The notes beneath the pieces are model-generated. The model saw only the letters and a program-made list of their open reading frames with translations. It searched no databases and was not told the DNA's origin. Position numbers and translations under genes: made by a program. DNA of 64,000 nucleotides from Acidovorax_G lacteus. Lineage in GTDB: Bacteria > Pseudomonadota > Gammaproteobacteria > Burkholderiales > Burkholderiaceae_C. The stretch spans positions 42,554 to 106,553 of the forward strand of contig NZ_BAABEX010000028.1 in the NCBI RefSeq assembly GCF_039540375.1, written 5' to 3'. Positions 27,789 to 36,643 of this stretch are shown here, piece by piece; positions within the stretch are counted from its first letter, which is position 1; each line of letters starts with the position of its first letter.

Positions 27789-29468
27789 ATGACCGACCGC
27801 CCCTGGCTGGCCGCCTACCCGCAAGGCGTTCCCGCAGACATCGATCCTTCGCAGTACCCTTCGCTGGTCGCGCTCATGGACGAGGCGTTCAGCAAGTACG
27901 CGAGCCGCACGGCCTACAGCTTCATGGGCAAGGACGTGTCCTATGCCGAGACCGATTCGCTGAGCGCTGCCTTTGCCGCGTACCTGCAGAGCCTGGGCCT
28001 GGTCAAGGGCGACCGCGTTGCCATCATGATGCCCAACGTGCCCCAGTACCCGGTGGCCGTGGCCGGTATCCTGCGTGCGGGCTTCGTGATCGTGAACGTG
28101 AACCCGCTGTACACGCCGCGCGAGCTGGAGCACCAGCTCAAGGACTCGGGCGCGAAGGCCATCGTCATCATCGAGAACTTCGCCACCACGCTGCAGCAGT
28201 GCATTGCGAACACGCCTGTCAAGCATGTGGTGCTGGCCGCCATGGGCGACCGCCTCGGTCTGCTCAAGGGCGCACTCGTCAACTACGTGGTGCGCAACGT
28301 CAAGAAGCTGGTGCCGCCGTACGAGCTGCCCGGCGCAGTGCGCTTCAACCAGGCGCTGGCCCTGGGCACCAAGGCCTCGCTCAAGAAGCCCGACATCAAG
28401 CCCGATGACATCGCGCTGCTGCAGTACACGGGCGGCACCACGGGTGTGAGCAAGGGCGCTGTGCTTCTGCACCGCAACGTGATCGCCAACGTGCTGCAGT
28501 CCGAAGCCTGGAACAACCCGGTGATGAAGAAGATCCCGGCTGGCGAGCAGCCCACCAGCGTGTGCGCGCTGCCGCTTTACCACATCTTCGCGTTCACCGT
28601 GAACATGATGCTGTCCATGCGCACGGGCGGCAAAACCATCCTGATCCCGAACCCGCGCGATTTGCCGGCCGTGCTCAAGGAACTGTCCAAGCACACCTTC
28701 CACAGCTTCCCGGCGGTCAATACGCTGTTCAACGGCCTGGCCAACCATCCGGACTTCAACACCGTCAACTGGAAGAACCTCAAGATTTCGCTGGGCGGTG
28801 GCATGGCCGTGCAAGGCGCAGTGGCCAAGCTCTGGCTCGAAAAGACGGGCTGCCCGGTCTGCGAAGGCTACGGCCTGTCGGAGACCAGCCCCTCGGCCAG
28901 CTGCAACCCCGTGACCAGCACCGAGTTCACCGGCACCATCGGTGTGCCGATTCCGGGCACCTACATGAAGCTGCTGGACGACGACGGCAAGGAAGTGACC
29001 ACGCTGGGCCAGCCGGGCGAAATCGCCATCAAGGGCCCGCAGGTGATGGCAGGCTACTGGCAGCGTCCGGACGAAACCGCCAAGGTCATGACCGAGGACG
29101 GCTACTTCAAGTCGGGCGACGTGGGCGTGATGGACGCGCGGGGCTACTTCAAGATCGTGGACCGCAAGAAGGACATGGTCTTGGTCAGCGGCTTCAACGT
29201 GTACCCGAACGAAGTCGAGGAAGTGGTGGCGGCCTGTCCGGGCGTGCTCGAGTGCGCCGTGGTGGGTGTGCCAGACGAGAAGACCGGCGAAGCTGTGAAG
29301 CTGGTCATCGTGAAGAAGTCGCCCGACCTGACGGAAGCCCAGGTGCGCGAGTTCTGCAAGGCCAACCTCACGGGCTACAAGCAGCCCAAGGTGGTGGAGT
29401 TCCGCACCGAGCTGCCCAAGACCCCGGTGGGCAAAATCCTGCGCCGCGAGCTGCGCGACAAGAAGTAA
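27789..29468 (+). CDS. fadD: Long-chain fatty acid-CoA ligase
   Basis: 559 residues of the ANL adenylating family, matching FadD length. The P-loop is LLQYTGGTTGVSKGAVLLH; CEGYGLSETSPSASCNP is the A5 motif, GYFKSGDVGVMD and VSGFNVYPNEVEE the A7/A8 hinge, and the catalytic Lys lies in TPVGKILRRELR. It activates fatty acids to acyl-CoA at the inner membrane. A clear terminator follows. The N-terminus DRPWLAAYPQGVPADIDPSQ is typical of the proteobacterial enzyme. Confidence 0.95.
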   Translation: MTDRPWLAAYPQGVPADIDPSQYPSLVALMDEAFSKYASRTAYSFMGKDVSYAETDSLSAAFAAYLQSLGLVKGDRVAIMMPNVPQYPVAVAGILRAGFVIVNVNPLYTPRELEHQLKDSGAKAIVIIENFATTLQQCIANTPVKHVVLAAMGDRLGLLKGALVNYVVRNVKKLVPPYELPGAVRFNQALALGTKASLKKPDIKPDDIALLQYTGGTTGVSKGAVLLHRNVIANVLQSEAWNNPVMKKIPAGEQPTSVCALPLYHIFAFTVNMMLSMRTGGKTILIPNPRDLPAVLKELSKHTFHSFPAVNTLFNGLANHPDFNTVNWKNLKISLGGGMAVQGAVAKLWLEKTGCPVCEGYGLSETSPSASCNPVTSTEFTGTIGVPIPGTYMKLLDDDGKEVTTLGQPGEIAIKGPQVMAGYWQRPDETAKVMTEDGYFKSGDVGVMDARGYFKIVDRKKDMVLVSGFNVYPNEVEEVVAACPGVLECAVVGVPDEKTGEAVKLVIVKKSPDLTEAQVREFCKANLTGYKQPKVVEFRTELPKTPVGKILRRELRDKK

Positions 29469-29490
29469 GCCCATCCGTTTCGGCGGCACA

Positions 29491-29519
29491 AGGCGCACCC
29501 TCCGGGGTGCGCCTTTTTT
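29491..29519 (+). terminator. Rho-independent terminator after fadD
   Basis: AGGCGCACCC, loop TCCG, GGGTGCGCCT, then five more T; 22 bp after the stop. Confidence 0.9.
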
Positions 29520-29614
29520 CATGGGGCGGTGCGCGATAGGGGGCGCTCGTCCGTGCACAATGCGGCTCCCGGTCGTGCCCAGTGGCGCAGCCGTCAGCCC
29601 GACCGACTCACGCC

Positions 29615-30337
29615 ATGTGCACCGCCATTCTCAGCGCCCTGCCCGAAGAGCAGGCCACCCTGCTTGACCACCTGCAGCATCCGCAGCGCCAGATGCACGC
29701 GGGCCGTGCGTTCTGGACGGGCGTGCTCGAAGGGCGCGGCGTGGTGATGGCGCTGTCGGGCATGGGCAAGGTGGCTGCGGCCACCACGGCCACGGCGCTC
29801 ATCGAGCGCTTTGCGGCAGCGCGCATCGTGTTCACCGGCGTGGCCGGTGGCGTTGGCGATGGCGTGCGCGTGGGCGATCTCGTGGTGGCGCGGGACTACC
29901 TGCAGCACGACATGGACGCCTCACCACTCGCGCCGCGCTGGGTGGTGCCGGGCTACCGCGAGGCCCGTATGCCTTGCGATGCGGCCCTGAGCGCCCAGCT
30001 GTGGCAAGCGGCCCGGCACTGCGCGGCCGCCACCGGCGCGGGCGCGCACCACGGGCTGATCGCCAGCGGCGACCAGTTCATCGCCTCGGCCGAAGCCGCG
30101 CAGCGCTTGCGCGGTGCACTGGCCCTTGCCGGGCATGAGGTGCTGGCGGTCGAGATGGAAGGGGCCGCGGTGGCCCAGGTGTGTGCCGACTATGGCGTGC
30201 CGTTTGCCGCCGTACGCACCATCTCCGACCGGGCGGACGACGATGCGCATGTGGACTTCCTGCAGTTCGTGCAGACCGTGGCCTGCCGCAATGCCGATGC
30301 CGTGCTGCGCACCTTCATGCGGTTGCTACCAAAATAA
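29615..30337 (+). CDS. mtnN: 5'-methylthioadenosine/S-adenosylhomocysteine nucleosidase-type enzyme
   Basis: A 240-residue PNP/UDP-family nucleosidase: AILSALPEEQATLLDHL with the conserved Glu pair, MALSGMGKVAAATTATALIE, VFTGVAGGVGDGVRVGD, GLIASGDQFI, EVLAVEMEGAAVAQVC for the ribose-binding Met-Glu, and AVRTISDRADD with the catalytic Asp. It cleaves adenine from MTA/SAH. ATG 29615 was preferred over a GTG at 29582, since the domain starts there. The last codons (R-L-L-P-K, then TAA) lie inside a copy of the short palindromic repeat. Confidence 0.88.
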   Translation: MCTAILSALPEEQATLLDHLQHPQRQMHAGRAFWTGVLEGRGVVMALSGMGKVAAATTATALIERFAAARIVFTGVAGGVGDGVRVGDLVVARDYLQHDMDASPLAPRWVVPGYREARMPCDAALSAQLWQAARHCAAATGAGAHHGLIASGDQFIASAEAAQRLRGALALAGHEVLAVEMEGAAVAQVCADYGVPFAAVRTISDRADDDAHVDFLQFVQTVACRNADAVLRTFMRLLPK

Positions 30338-30372
30338 TAGCTGCTCGTGCTTGATTGATAAGCACGAGCAGC
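30325..30372 (+). repeat. Short palindromic repeat, full copy at mtnN stop
   Basis: GCTA...TAGC hairpin, then a 13-bp perfect stem GCTGCTCGTGCTT (30340-30352) / AAGCACGAGCAGC (30360-30372), loop GATTGAT. It overlaps the mtnN stop and sits between the convergent mtnN and corA genes, where it may serve as the terminator; the T/A runs of a classical terminator are lacking. Confidence 0.9.
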
Positions 30373-30396
30373 CAATTTGGCTATAAGCCTTTGGGT

Positions 30397-31383
30397 TTAC
30401 TTGAGCCAGCCGCGCTTGCGGAAGTACCACATGGGGCCGAGCGCACTGGCCACCATCAGCGCCAGCGCATATGGGTAGCCCCAGGTCTGGGCCAGTTCGG
30501 GCATGTGCTGGAAGTTCATGCCGTACACGCTCGCAATCAGCGTGGGGGGCAGCAGCGCCACGCTGGCCACCGAGAAGATCTTGATGATCTTGTTCTGGTT
30601 GATGTTGATGAAGCCGACCGTGGCGTCCATCAGGAAGTTGATCTTTTCAAACAGAAAGGCCGTGTGGTTGTCCAGCGATTCGATGTCGCGCAGGATCTGC
30701 CGCGCCTCCTCGAACTGCTCGGCGTTGAGCATCTTGGAGCGCATCATGAAGCTCACGGCGCGGCGGGTGTCCATCACGTTGCGGCGAATGCGGCCGTTCA
30801 GGTCTTCCTGTCGCGCAATGGCGGCCAGCACCTCGCCCGCGCGCGTGTCGGTCACGTCGCCCGACAGCACCTGCTTGCTCACGGCCTCCAGCTCGTCGTA
30901 GATGCCTTCGAGCGTGTCGGCCGAATACTCCGCATCGGCGTCGAACAGTTTGAGCAGCACTTCCTTGGCGTCTTCGATCAGCCCGGGCGCACGGCGGGCG
31001 CGCATGCGCAGCAGGCGGAACACGGGCACGTCTTCGTCGTGGATCGAGAACAGCACGCCCCGGCTCTTGAGGTTGGCGTTGTGCTGGTTCAGGATGAAGG
31101 CCACGCGCACCGAGCGTGGGTCTTCGTCGTCGTCGATCAAAAAGTCGCTGCGGATGTGCAACTCGCCGTTGTCTTCTTCGTAGAAGCGGGCGGATTCCTC
31201 GATGTCCTCGTCCATCGCGTCTTCGGGGATGGACAGGCCGTAGTGCTGCTTGATCCAGCGCTTTTCTTCCAGCGTCGGGGCTTCCAGGTCCACCCAGATC
31301 GGCTGGAACTTGGTCAGCTCTTCGAGCGACTCGATTTCTTCCTGGAACAGCCGGCCATTGGCCAGCGTAAAGATGTTGAGCAT
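30397..31383 (-). CDS. corA: CorA magnesium/cobalt transport protein
   Basis: 328 residues: a large N-terminal cytoplasmic domain (LNIFTLANGRLFQEEIESLE), a long stalk helix, and two C-terminal membrane helices. The selectivity motif YGMN is at residues ~287-290, followed by the acidic loop residue in HMPEL and the basic tail YFRKRGWLK. It forms a pentameric Mg2+ channel in the inner membrane. Monocistronic, convergent with mtnN. Confidence 0.95.
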   Translation of the reverse strand: MLNIFTLANGRLFQEEIESLEELTKFQPIWVDLEAPTLEEKRWIKQHYGLSIPEDAMDEDIEESARFYEEDNGELHIRSDFLIDDDEDPRSVRVAFILNQHNANLKSRGVLFSIHDEDVPVFRLLRMRARRAPGLIEDAKEVLLKLFDADAEYSADTLEGIYDELEAVSKQVLSGDVTDTRAGEVLAAIARQEDLNGRIRRNVMDTRRAVSFMMRSKMLNAEQFEEARQILRDIESLDNHTAFLFEKINFLMDATVGFININQNKIIKIFSVASVALLPPTLIASVYGMNFQHMPELAQTWGYPYALALMVASALGPMWYFRKRGWLK

Positions 31384-31579
31384 GGGCTCACTCCCTGGGG
31401 GTCGGTTCGGCGGTGCGGGGGGAATGGGGTGCTTTCAACCCCCGCGGCACGCTGCCAGGGAGCTGAAAGCTACCAACTCGGGTAGGTTTCCAAAGAGATC
31501 TCTCCGGTGGGGAATGGATCAGGTGCGCGATTATGGCACCGCCACCCCGGGGCGGTGATGACAGCGCCGTGGCGCTGGC

Positions 31580-32362
31580 TCAGCGCTGGGCCGCGTTCGC
31601 TGTGCGGTCGGCCAGGTGGGCGAGCGCCGTGCAGAGATCGGCCCAGGCTGCGGCCTTGGTGGCCGGCGAGCGCAGCAGAAACGCCGGGTCGTAGCTGACC
31701 ACCGCGGTGCAGCCGGCCACCTGGTGCAGCCGGTTGCGCAGATGCCCCAGCGGTTCGGCCAGGCCCAGCGCCCAGCGGGCAGGCACATGGCCCAGCAGCA
31801 GCACGGCATCGGGCTGCAAGGCCTGCACGGCGGCGGACAGGGCGGTGGCGTCGGTGCCCGGCGGCTGCTCGGTGCCGGCGGGGCAGCGCTCCAGGGGCAG
31901 GCAGTGGGCGTGCGGCAGGCCCGGGCGTTGCAGCGCGCGCAGCATGTTGTCCAGCAGACGGCCTGCGTCGCCCGACAGCGGTGCGGCCGGGTCCGGGCAT
32001 TCGACCACCACCAGCCAGCGTGCGCCGTCGGCGGCTGCGTCCGGGTACAGCGCCACCGGTGCACATGCGCGCAGCACCCAGTCGGCGCCGCCGGGGCTGG
32101 CCGATGCCGCCGCAGGCGCGCGGGTGGCTGGGGGCGAGGCCGTTGGCACCGTGCGCGCTCTGGCGGTGGTGCTGGGCACGGCGGTAGCAGCCGGCTCGGC
32201 AGTGACCTGCGAGGCTGCCGGTACCGGCGCTGCCGCTGCTGGCAGTGCAGGGGCGGGCGCAGCAGGGGGCGATTCGGCGTGTTCAGCGGGTCCGGGCCAC
32301 CACACGGTGATGCCCATTTCCTGCAGTATGGCCCGCTGGCGGGCGTCCAGGTCCAGTGCCAT
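31580..32362 (-). CDS. Family-4 uracil-DNA glycosylase-like protein with degenerate catalytic motifs
   Basis: A 260-residue protein. The N-terminus LDARQRAILQEMGITVWWPG is followed by a Pro/Ala linker (~28-92) and a UDG-fold C-terminal domain recognised by GDAGRLLDNMLRAL, DAVLLLGHVPARWALG, LRNRLHQVAG and the final DPAFLLRSPATKAAAWADL. Where functional family-4 enzymes have G-E-A/G-P-G...E-D, this has VVVECPDPAAPLSG; where they have H-P-x-x-L-L-R, it has YDPAFLLR with Asp for His. The usual four iron-sulfur Cys are not clearly arranged either. It may be a DNA-binding relative rather than an active glycosylase. It starts 11 bp after rimI in the tsaB-rimI operon, an arrangement I have seen in other Burkholderiales. 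Confidence 0.72.
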   Translation of the reverse strand: MALDLDARQRAILQEMGITVWWPGPAEHAESPPAAPAPALPAAAAPVPAASQVTAEPAATAVPSTTARARTVPTASPPATRAPAAASASPGGADWVLRACAPVALYPDAAADGARWLVVVECPDPAAPLSGDAGRLLDNMLRALQRPGLPHAHCLPLERCPAGTEQPPGTDATALSAAVQALQPDAVLLLGHVPARWALGLAEPLGHLRNRLHQVAGCTAVVSYDPAFLLRSPATKAAAWADLCTALAHLADRTANAAQR

Positions 32363-32372
32363 GGGCCGCGCC

Positions 32373-32846
32373 TCAGAGCATGCGGCTCATCACAATGGCG
32401 TCCTCGCGCTCGCCGTTGTGGGCCGGGTAATAGCGTTTGCGCTCGCCCACGCGGCGAAAGCCATAGGCGGTGTAGATGGCTTGCGCGCGCAGGTTGCTCA
32501 CGCGCACCTCCAGCCACAGCCATTGCGCGCCCTGCTGGCGCGACCAGTCGGCCAGCGCGTCCAGCAGCGTGCGCGCGTGGCCCTGGCGCTGGTGGGCCGG
32601 GGCCACAGTCAGGTTCAGCAGGTGCACCTCGTCCACGCCCTTCATGGCCACAAAGTAGCCCAGCAGCGTGTCGCCCGCCATGAGCAGTTGGCATTCGTAA
32701 CCTGCCGCCAGCGCATCGATGAAGTTGCCGCGTGTCCAGGGGTGCGAATACGCCTGCTGCTCGACCACCATCAGACCGTCGAGCCCGTCCAGCGCCAGGG
32801 GCGCGAACGTGGTCGGGGTGGGCGCAGAGCGCAGCGGGGCAGTCAT
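32373..32846 (-). CDS. rimI: Ribosomal-protein-S18-alanine N-acetyltransferase (GNAT family)
   Basis: A 157-residue GNAT enzyme: MVVEQQAYSHPWTRGNFIDAL is the RimI hallmark, VHLLNLTVAPAHQRQGHART the acetyl-CoA loop (Q-R-Q-G-H-A), WLEVRVSNLRAQAIYTAYGF and RRVGERKRYYP the end. It acetylates the N-terminal Ala of ribosomal protein S18. An in-frame ATG at 32870 would add eight residues; neither start has a strong ribosome site. It lies between tsaB and the UDG-like gene. Confidence 0.9.
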   Translation of the reverse strand: MTAPLRSAPTPTTFAPLALDGLDGLMVVEQQAYSHPWTRGNFIDALAAGYECQLLMAGDTLLGYFVAMKGVDEVHLLNLTVAPAHQRQGHARTLLDALADWSRQQGAQWLWLEVRVSNLRAQAIYTAYGFRRVGERKRYYPAHNGEREDAIVMSRML

Positions 32847-32878
32847 GGGAGGCGGATCGGGGCGGAACATGCAGGGCG

Positions 32879-33625
32879 TCAGGCCTGCGCTGTGGGCGCG
32901 GCAGCGGCCGATGTTACCTGCGCGGCCTTGGCCGCTGCACGCTCGGCGGTGGTGTGCGCGACTTTGTCGCGCACGTACAGGGGCAAGGCTTCGGCAGCCG
33001 GTACGGCCCGTCCCTGGGCCAGCAGTGTGGGGGCCAGCCGCAGCAGGGCTGCAGCGTCGGGTCGCGCGGGTACGGCCGTAGCCGTGGCGGCTGCGGCCAC
33101 GCGTGCGCCGTAGGCCTGCACCGCATTGCCTGCCAGCGTCCAGCCCTCGGGCACTGCCAGGGCCTCGGGCGCGCACAGGCCCAGCGGCCCGGCGGATTGC
33201 CAGCCACTGCCCTCGGTCCACTGCCAGGCCGCGTGGTACAGCTCGTCCATGCGCGCATCCAGCGCGGCCACCACCTGGGTGCAGCCGTGGCGCGTGCGCG
33301 CGTCCTCGGCCACGGCCAGAAGTGTCGGCACCGGCAGCACCGGCAGGCCCTGGCCGCCGCGTGCGCCAAAGGCCAGCCCCTGGGCCACGGAACAGGCCGT
33401 GCGCAGGCCGGTGAACGATCCGGGCCCTTGGCCAAAGACCAGGGCGTCCAGCGTGTCCAGCGTGTCCAGCGTCAGCCCGGCCTGCGCCAGCAGCCCGCGC
33501 AGCGCCGGGATCAGCGCGGCCGAGGCGTGGGCTCCCCCGGGCAGTTGCTCCGTGATCGGGCCCTCGGGGCCGGTTACGGCCAGGTACAAGGTGTCGGTGC
33601 TGGTGTCAAAGGCAAGCAGGCGCAT
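32879..33625 (-). CDS. tsaB: tRNA t6A synthesis protein TsaB
   Basis: A 248-residue ASKHA-fold protein: RLLAFDTSTDTLYLAVTG, GGAHASAALIPALRGLL, and the signature VFGQGPGSFTGLRTACSVAQ. TsaB scaffolds TsaD/TsaE in threonylcarbamoylation of tRNA A37; the TsaC/Sua5 partner is also in this window at 39.2-40.2 kb. A tandem nonamer makes the sequence LDTLDTLDAL near residues 54-63. First gene of the tsaB-rimI-UDG-like operon. Confidence 0.92.
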   Translation of the reverse strand: MRLLAFDTSTDTLYLAVTGPEGPITEQLPGGAHASAALIPALRGLLAQAGLTLDTLDTLDALVFGQGPGSFTGLRTACSVAQGLAFGARGGQGLPVLPVPTLLAVAEDARTRHGCTQVVAALDARMDELYHAAWQWTEGSGWQSAGPLGLCAPEALAVPEGWTLAGNAVQAYGARVAAAATATAVPARPDAAALLRLAPTLLAQGRAVPAAEALPLYVRDKVAHTTAERAAAKAAQVTSAAAAPTAQA

Positions 33626-33634
33626 GGGAGTCGG

Positions 33635-34642
33635 TCAGGAGCGAGGTGCAACGGCGGCCGCAGGCGGAGCGGGTGGGGCAGGAGGCGCGGTGCTGCGCAG
33701 CACCCCCGCGAGAATGCCGGCCGTGACCAGCAGCAGGCCTGCGCCCAGGTTCCAGTGCAGGGGTTCGCCCAGGAACACCACGGCCCCCATGGCCGACAGG
33801 CCGGGCACCAGTGCGGTGATCATGGTAGATCGGACGGGGCCGAAGTGGCGGATCATGTGTGTGAAGGTGATGCCCGAAATGACCACCGAGCCGCCGCCCT
33901 GGAACACCATCTGGAAGACGATTTCGCTCCACGGTGCCGCGCCCAGGCGGCTGGTGATCCACCCGGCCTGGCTCAGCAGCAGGTACAGCGGCAGGTACAC
34001 CATGCAGGCAAACGCGGTGATCGCAATCGTGGCCTGCACGGCGTCCACCGCATGCCGGCGGGCCATCACGCTGTAGGTGCCCCAGCAGGCTGCGGCGGCC
34101 ATGAACAGCAGATCGCCCTTCCACACGTCGCCGCCATCAAACGCCGACAACAGGCTACTTCCGCCCACGAGCAGGTCGCCAGCCACGATCAGGGCCAGGC
34201 CCAGGGCGCGTGCGCGGGTGATGTGGTCGCGCAGCAGCCAGGCGGCCAGGAGTGCCGTCCACAGCGGCAGGCTGCCCGGCATGAGCACCGCGGCGTGGGT
34301 GGCCGGTGCGTGGAAGAAGCCCGAATACGCCAGCATGGCGTACAGCAGCCCACCAAAGGTGCCGAGCAGCGCGGTGGTGCGCCACGGCAGGGGTGAGAGT
34401 CCGCCCACGCTGCTGGGTGGCACACCGATCCCCTGTGCACGCGCCTGGACACGCTGCCGTTGCACCAGCCACCAGCCCCAGGGTAGCAGCACTACGCTGG
34501 CCCCCAGGATGCGCAACAGCGCAATGTCGAAGGGGGCGAGCGTGCGCTGTGCCGAGGCGCGGGCGATGACGATGAAGCCTGTCCAGATCGTGACCGTGAC
34601 GATCGCCGACAGCACGCCCACGGCGCGGGGTGAAAGACGCAT
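33635..34642 (-). CDS. EamA/DMT-family transporter
   Basis: A 335-residue membrane protein with ten hydrophobic helices in two EamA halves, starting RLSPRAVGVLSAIVTVTIWT and ending with AVVFLGEPLHWNLGAGLLLV and a Pro/Ala tail. Family members export amino acids or other metabolites; substrate is unknown. The start at 34642 places the first helix at the N-terminus; the frame is open farther upstream to 34750 but would run into the divergent dacB start. It ends 9 bp before tsaB on the same strand and could be co-transcribed with it. Confidence 0.85.
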   Translation of the reverse strand: MRLSPRAVGVLSAIVTVTIWTGFIVIARASAQRTLAPFDIALLRILGASVVLLPWGWWLVQRQRVQARAQGIGVPPSSVGGLSPLPWRTTALLGTFGGLLYAMLAYSGFFHAPATHAAVLMPGSLPLWTALLAAWLLRDHITRARALGLALIVAGDLLVGGSSLLSAFDGGDVWKGDLLFMAAAACWGTYSVMARRHAVDAVQATIAITAFACMVYLPLYLLLSQAGWITSRLGAAPWSEIVFQMVFQGGGSVVISGITFTHMIRHFGPVRSTMITALVPGLSAMGAVVFLGEPLHWNLGAGLLLVTAGILAGVLRSTAPPAPPAPPAAAVAPRS

Positions 34643-34712
34643 CAGGCGATTATCGTTGCCGCTGCGCAGTGCTGCGCTGCGGCCTGTGGGCCGGGCGATA
34701 GACTCATGGCCC

Positions 34713-36203
34713 ATGCGCCTGCCATCGTTTGCCCGTCTGCTGTGTCTCACCGCGTGCCTGCTGCTGGCAGGCGGGGGTCAGGCCCGAACTGTGGCCCCCG
34801 CAGCATCAGCGGGTGGCGGCGCATCGGCCCCCGTGGCGGCCACGGCCCTGCCGGCCGAGGTCGAGGCGGCGCTGGCCCGCGCACGCCTGCCGCGCGAGGC
34901 CCTGTCAGCGCTTGTGGTCGAGGTGCCACCCGGCCCTCGTGCAGCAGTGCCCCGCCTGGCCCACCGCGCGCAGGAGCCGGTGAACCCGGCCTCGGTGATG
35001 AAGCTGGTCACCACCTACGCGGCGCTCGATCTGCTGGGGCCCGCCTACACCTGGAACACGCCGGTCTATATCGAAGGTACGGTGCAGGGCGGCAGCTTGC
35101 AGGGCAACGTGTACTTGCAAGGGCAGGGCGATCCCAAACTCGTGGTGGAGCGCTTGTGGCTGCTGCTGCGCCGTCTGCAGGCCCAGGGCATCCAGGTCAT
35201 CGTGGGCGATATCGTGCTGGACCGCAGTGCCTTCCAGGTGCCCGATCTGGATCCTGGCCGCTTCGACGGGGAGCCGCTGCGGCCGTACAACGCCGCGCCC
35301 GAGGCACTGCTGCTGAACTACAAGTCGGTGCTCATGACCTTCATTCCGGACGCCGCAGCTGGTGTGGCGCGCGTGCAGTACGAGCCGCCGCTGGCGGGCG
35401 TGCAGCGCCCGGCCACCGTGCCGCTGGCTGCGCCCGGTGCCGAATGCGGCGACTGGCGCACAGGGCTGAAGGCCGAGCTTGCCGATGCGCAGCGCGTGGC
35501 CTTTCAGGGCGTGTATCCGGCCGCTTGCGGCGAGCGGGCCTGGCCCGTGGCCTACGCAGATCCGCGCAGCTATGCGGCCCGTGCGGTGGAAGGGCTGTGG
35601 CGCGAACTCGGCGGCAAGCTCACCGGCAGTGTGCGCGAGGGCCGCGTACCGGCCGGGCTCAAGCCCGCATTTGCCGTGCAGTCGCCGCCGCTGGCAGAGC
35701 TGGTGCGCGACATCAATAAGTTCAGCAACAACGTGATGACGCAGCAGCTGTTCCTCACGCTCGCGCTGCAACGCCAGGGCGTGGGCAGCTTCGACGGTGC
35801 GCGTGAGCAGGTGCGCCAGTGGTGGCAGGCGCGCTGGCCTGCGGAGGAGCAGCCCGTGGTGGACAACGGTGCCGGCTTGTCGCGCGAAGCGCGCATCACG
35901 CCCCAGGCGCTGGCGCGCATGCTGCAGTCGGCCTGGGTGTCGCCCGTGATGCCGGAGCTGGTGGCCTCGCTGCCCGTGGCCGGGGTGGACGGTACGCTGC
36001 GCCGCAGCCAGAGCCGACCCGGCACTGCCCACCTCAAGACCGGCAGCCTGCGCGATGTGATGTCGATTGCAGGCTATGTGCACGCTGCAAGCGGTCGCCG
36101 CTACGTGTTGGTGGGCATCGTCCAGCATGCCCAGGCGGGCAGCGCGCGGCCGGTGCTCGACGCGCTGATCGACTGGACTGCACGCGATGGCGCGGCGCCC
36201 TGA
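34713..36203 (+). CDS. dacB: D-alanyl-D-alanine carboxypeptidase/endopeptidase (PBP4, DacB)
   Basis: A 496-residue peptidase S13. A signal peptide (MRLPSFARLLCLTACLLLAG, cleavage near GQAR) precedes the domain with SxxK as Ser94-V-M-Lys97 (NPASVMKLVTTYAAL), SxN in NKFSNNVMTQQLF, and KTG in HLKTGSLRDVMSIAGY. Motif spacing includes the large PBP4 insertion. It trims peptidoglycan peptides in the periplasm. Divergent from the EamA gene with 70 bp between. Confidence 0.94.
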   Translation: MRLPSFARLLCLTACLLLAGGGQARTVAPAASAGGGASAPVAATALPAEVEAALARARLPREALSALVVEVPPGPRAAVPRLAHRAQEPVNPASVMKLVTTYAALDLLGPAYTWNTPVYIEGTVQGGSLQGNVYLQGQGDPKLVVERLWLLLRRLQAQGIQVIVGDIVLDRSAFQVPDLDPGRFDGEPLRPYNAAPEALLLNYKSVLMTFIPDAAAGVARVQYEPPLAGVQRPATVPLAAPGAECGDWRTGLKAELADAQRVAFQGVYPAACGERAWPVAYADPRSYAARAVEGLWRELGGKLTGSVREGRVPAGLKPAFAVQSPPLAELVRDINKFSNNVMTQQLFLTLALQRQGVGSFDGAREQVRQWWQARWPAEEQPVVDNGAGLSREARITPQALARMLQSAWVSPVMPELVASLPVAGVDGTLRRSQSRPGTAHLKTGSLRDVMSIAGYVHAASGRRYVLVGIVQHAQAGSARPVLDALIDWTARDGAAP

Positions 36204-36231
36204 CTTCCTGCCCTTTTCTGGACCGTTCTCC

Positions 36232-36498
36232 ATGTCCCTGACCGACCTCGTCGGCTATGTCGCCGCCACGCTCACCACCTGCAGCTTTGTGCCGCAAGCT
36301 TTGCAGACCTTCCGCACCCGCGATGTGAGCGGCATCTCTCTGGGTATGTACAGCGTGTTCACCACCGGGGTGGCGCTGTGGCTGGCCTATGGCCTGGCCC
36401 TGCAGGCCTGGCCCATCGTGGTGGCCAATGCCATCACGCTGATGCTGGCCGGGGCCATTCTGGCCATGAAGCTGCGCTACGGCCGCAGCCCGCGCTAG
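36232..36498 (+). CDS. SemiSWEET sugar transporter
   Basis: An 88-residue protein of three membrane helices, the size of a bacterial half-SWEET that dimerises. TDLVGYVAATLTTCSFVPQA holds the PQ motif, followed by LQTFRTRDVSGISLGMYSVF. It would mediate passive sugar movement across the inner membrane. The start at 36232 follows a GGACCG stretch; a longer frame from 36187 lies inside the end of dacB. It begins 28 bp after dacB. Confidence 0.85.
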   Translation: MSLTDLVGYVAATLTTCSFVPQALQTFRTRDVSGISLGMYSVFTTGVALWLAYGLALQAWPIVVANAITLMLAGAILAMKLRYGRSPR

Positions 36499-36643
36499 GC
36501 GCCAACTGACTGGCGCGGCGGGGCTTGTCGCCTATGTGTCAGGCGACGCCGGGGGCGCGCGTATTCCCCTATGGTTGCTGCGGTGCGGCTGCGAGCACCA
36601 TGCGGCGGTTGCCCAATTCCCCACTGATCGGAGGTATATCGCC

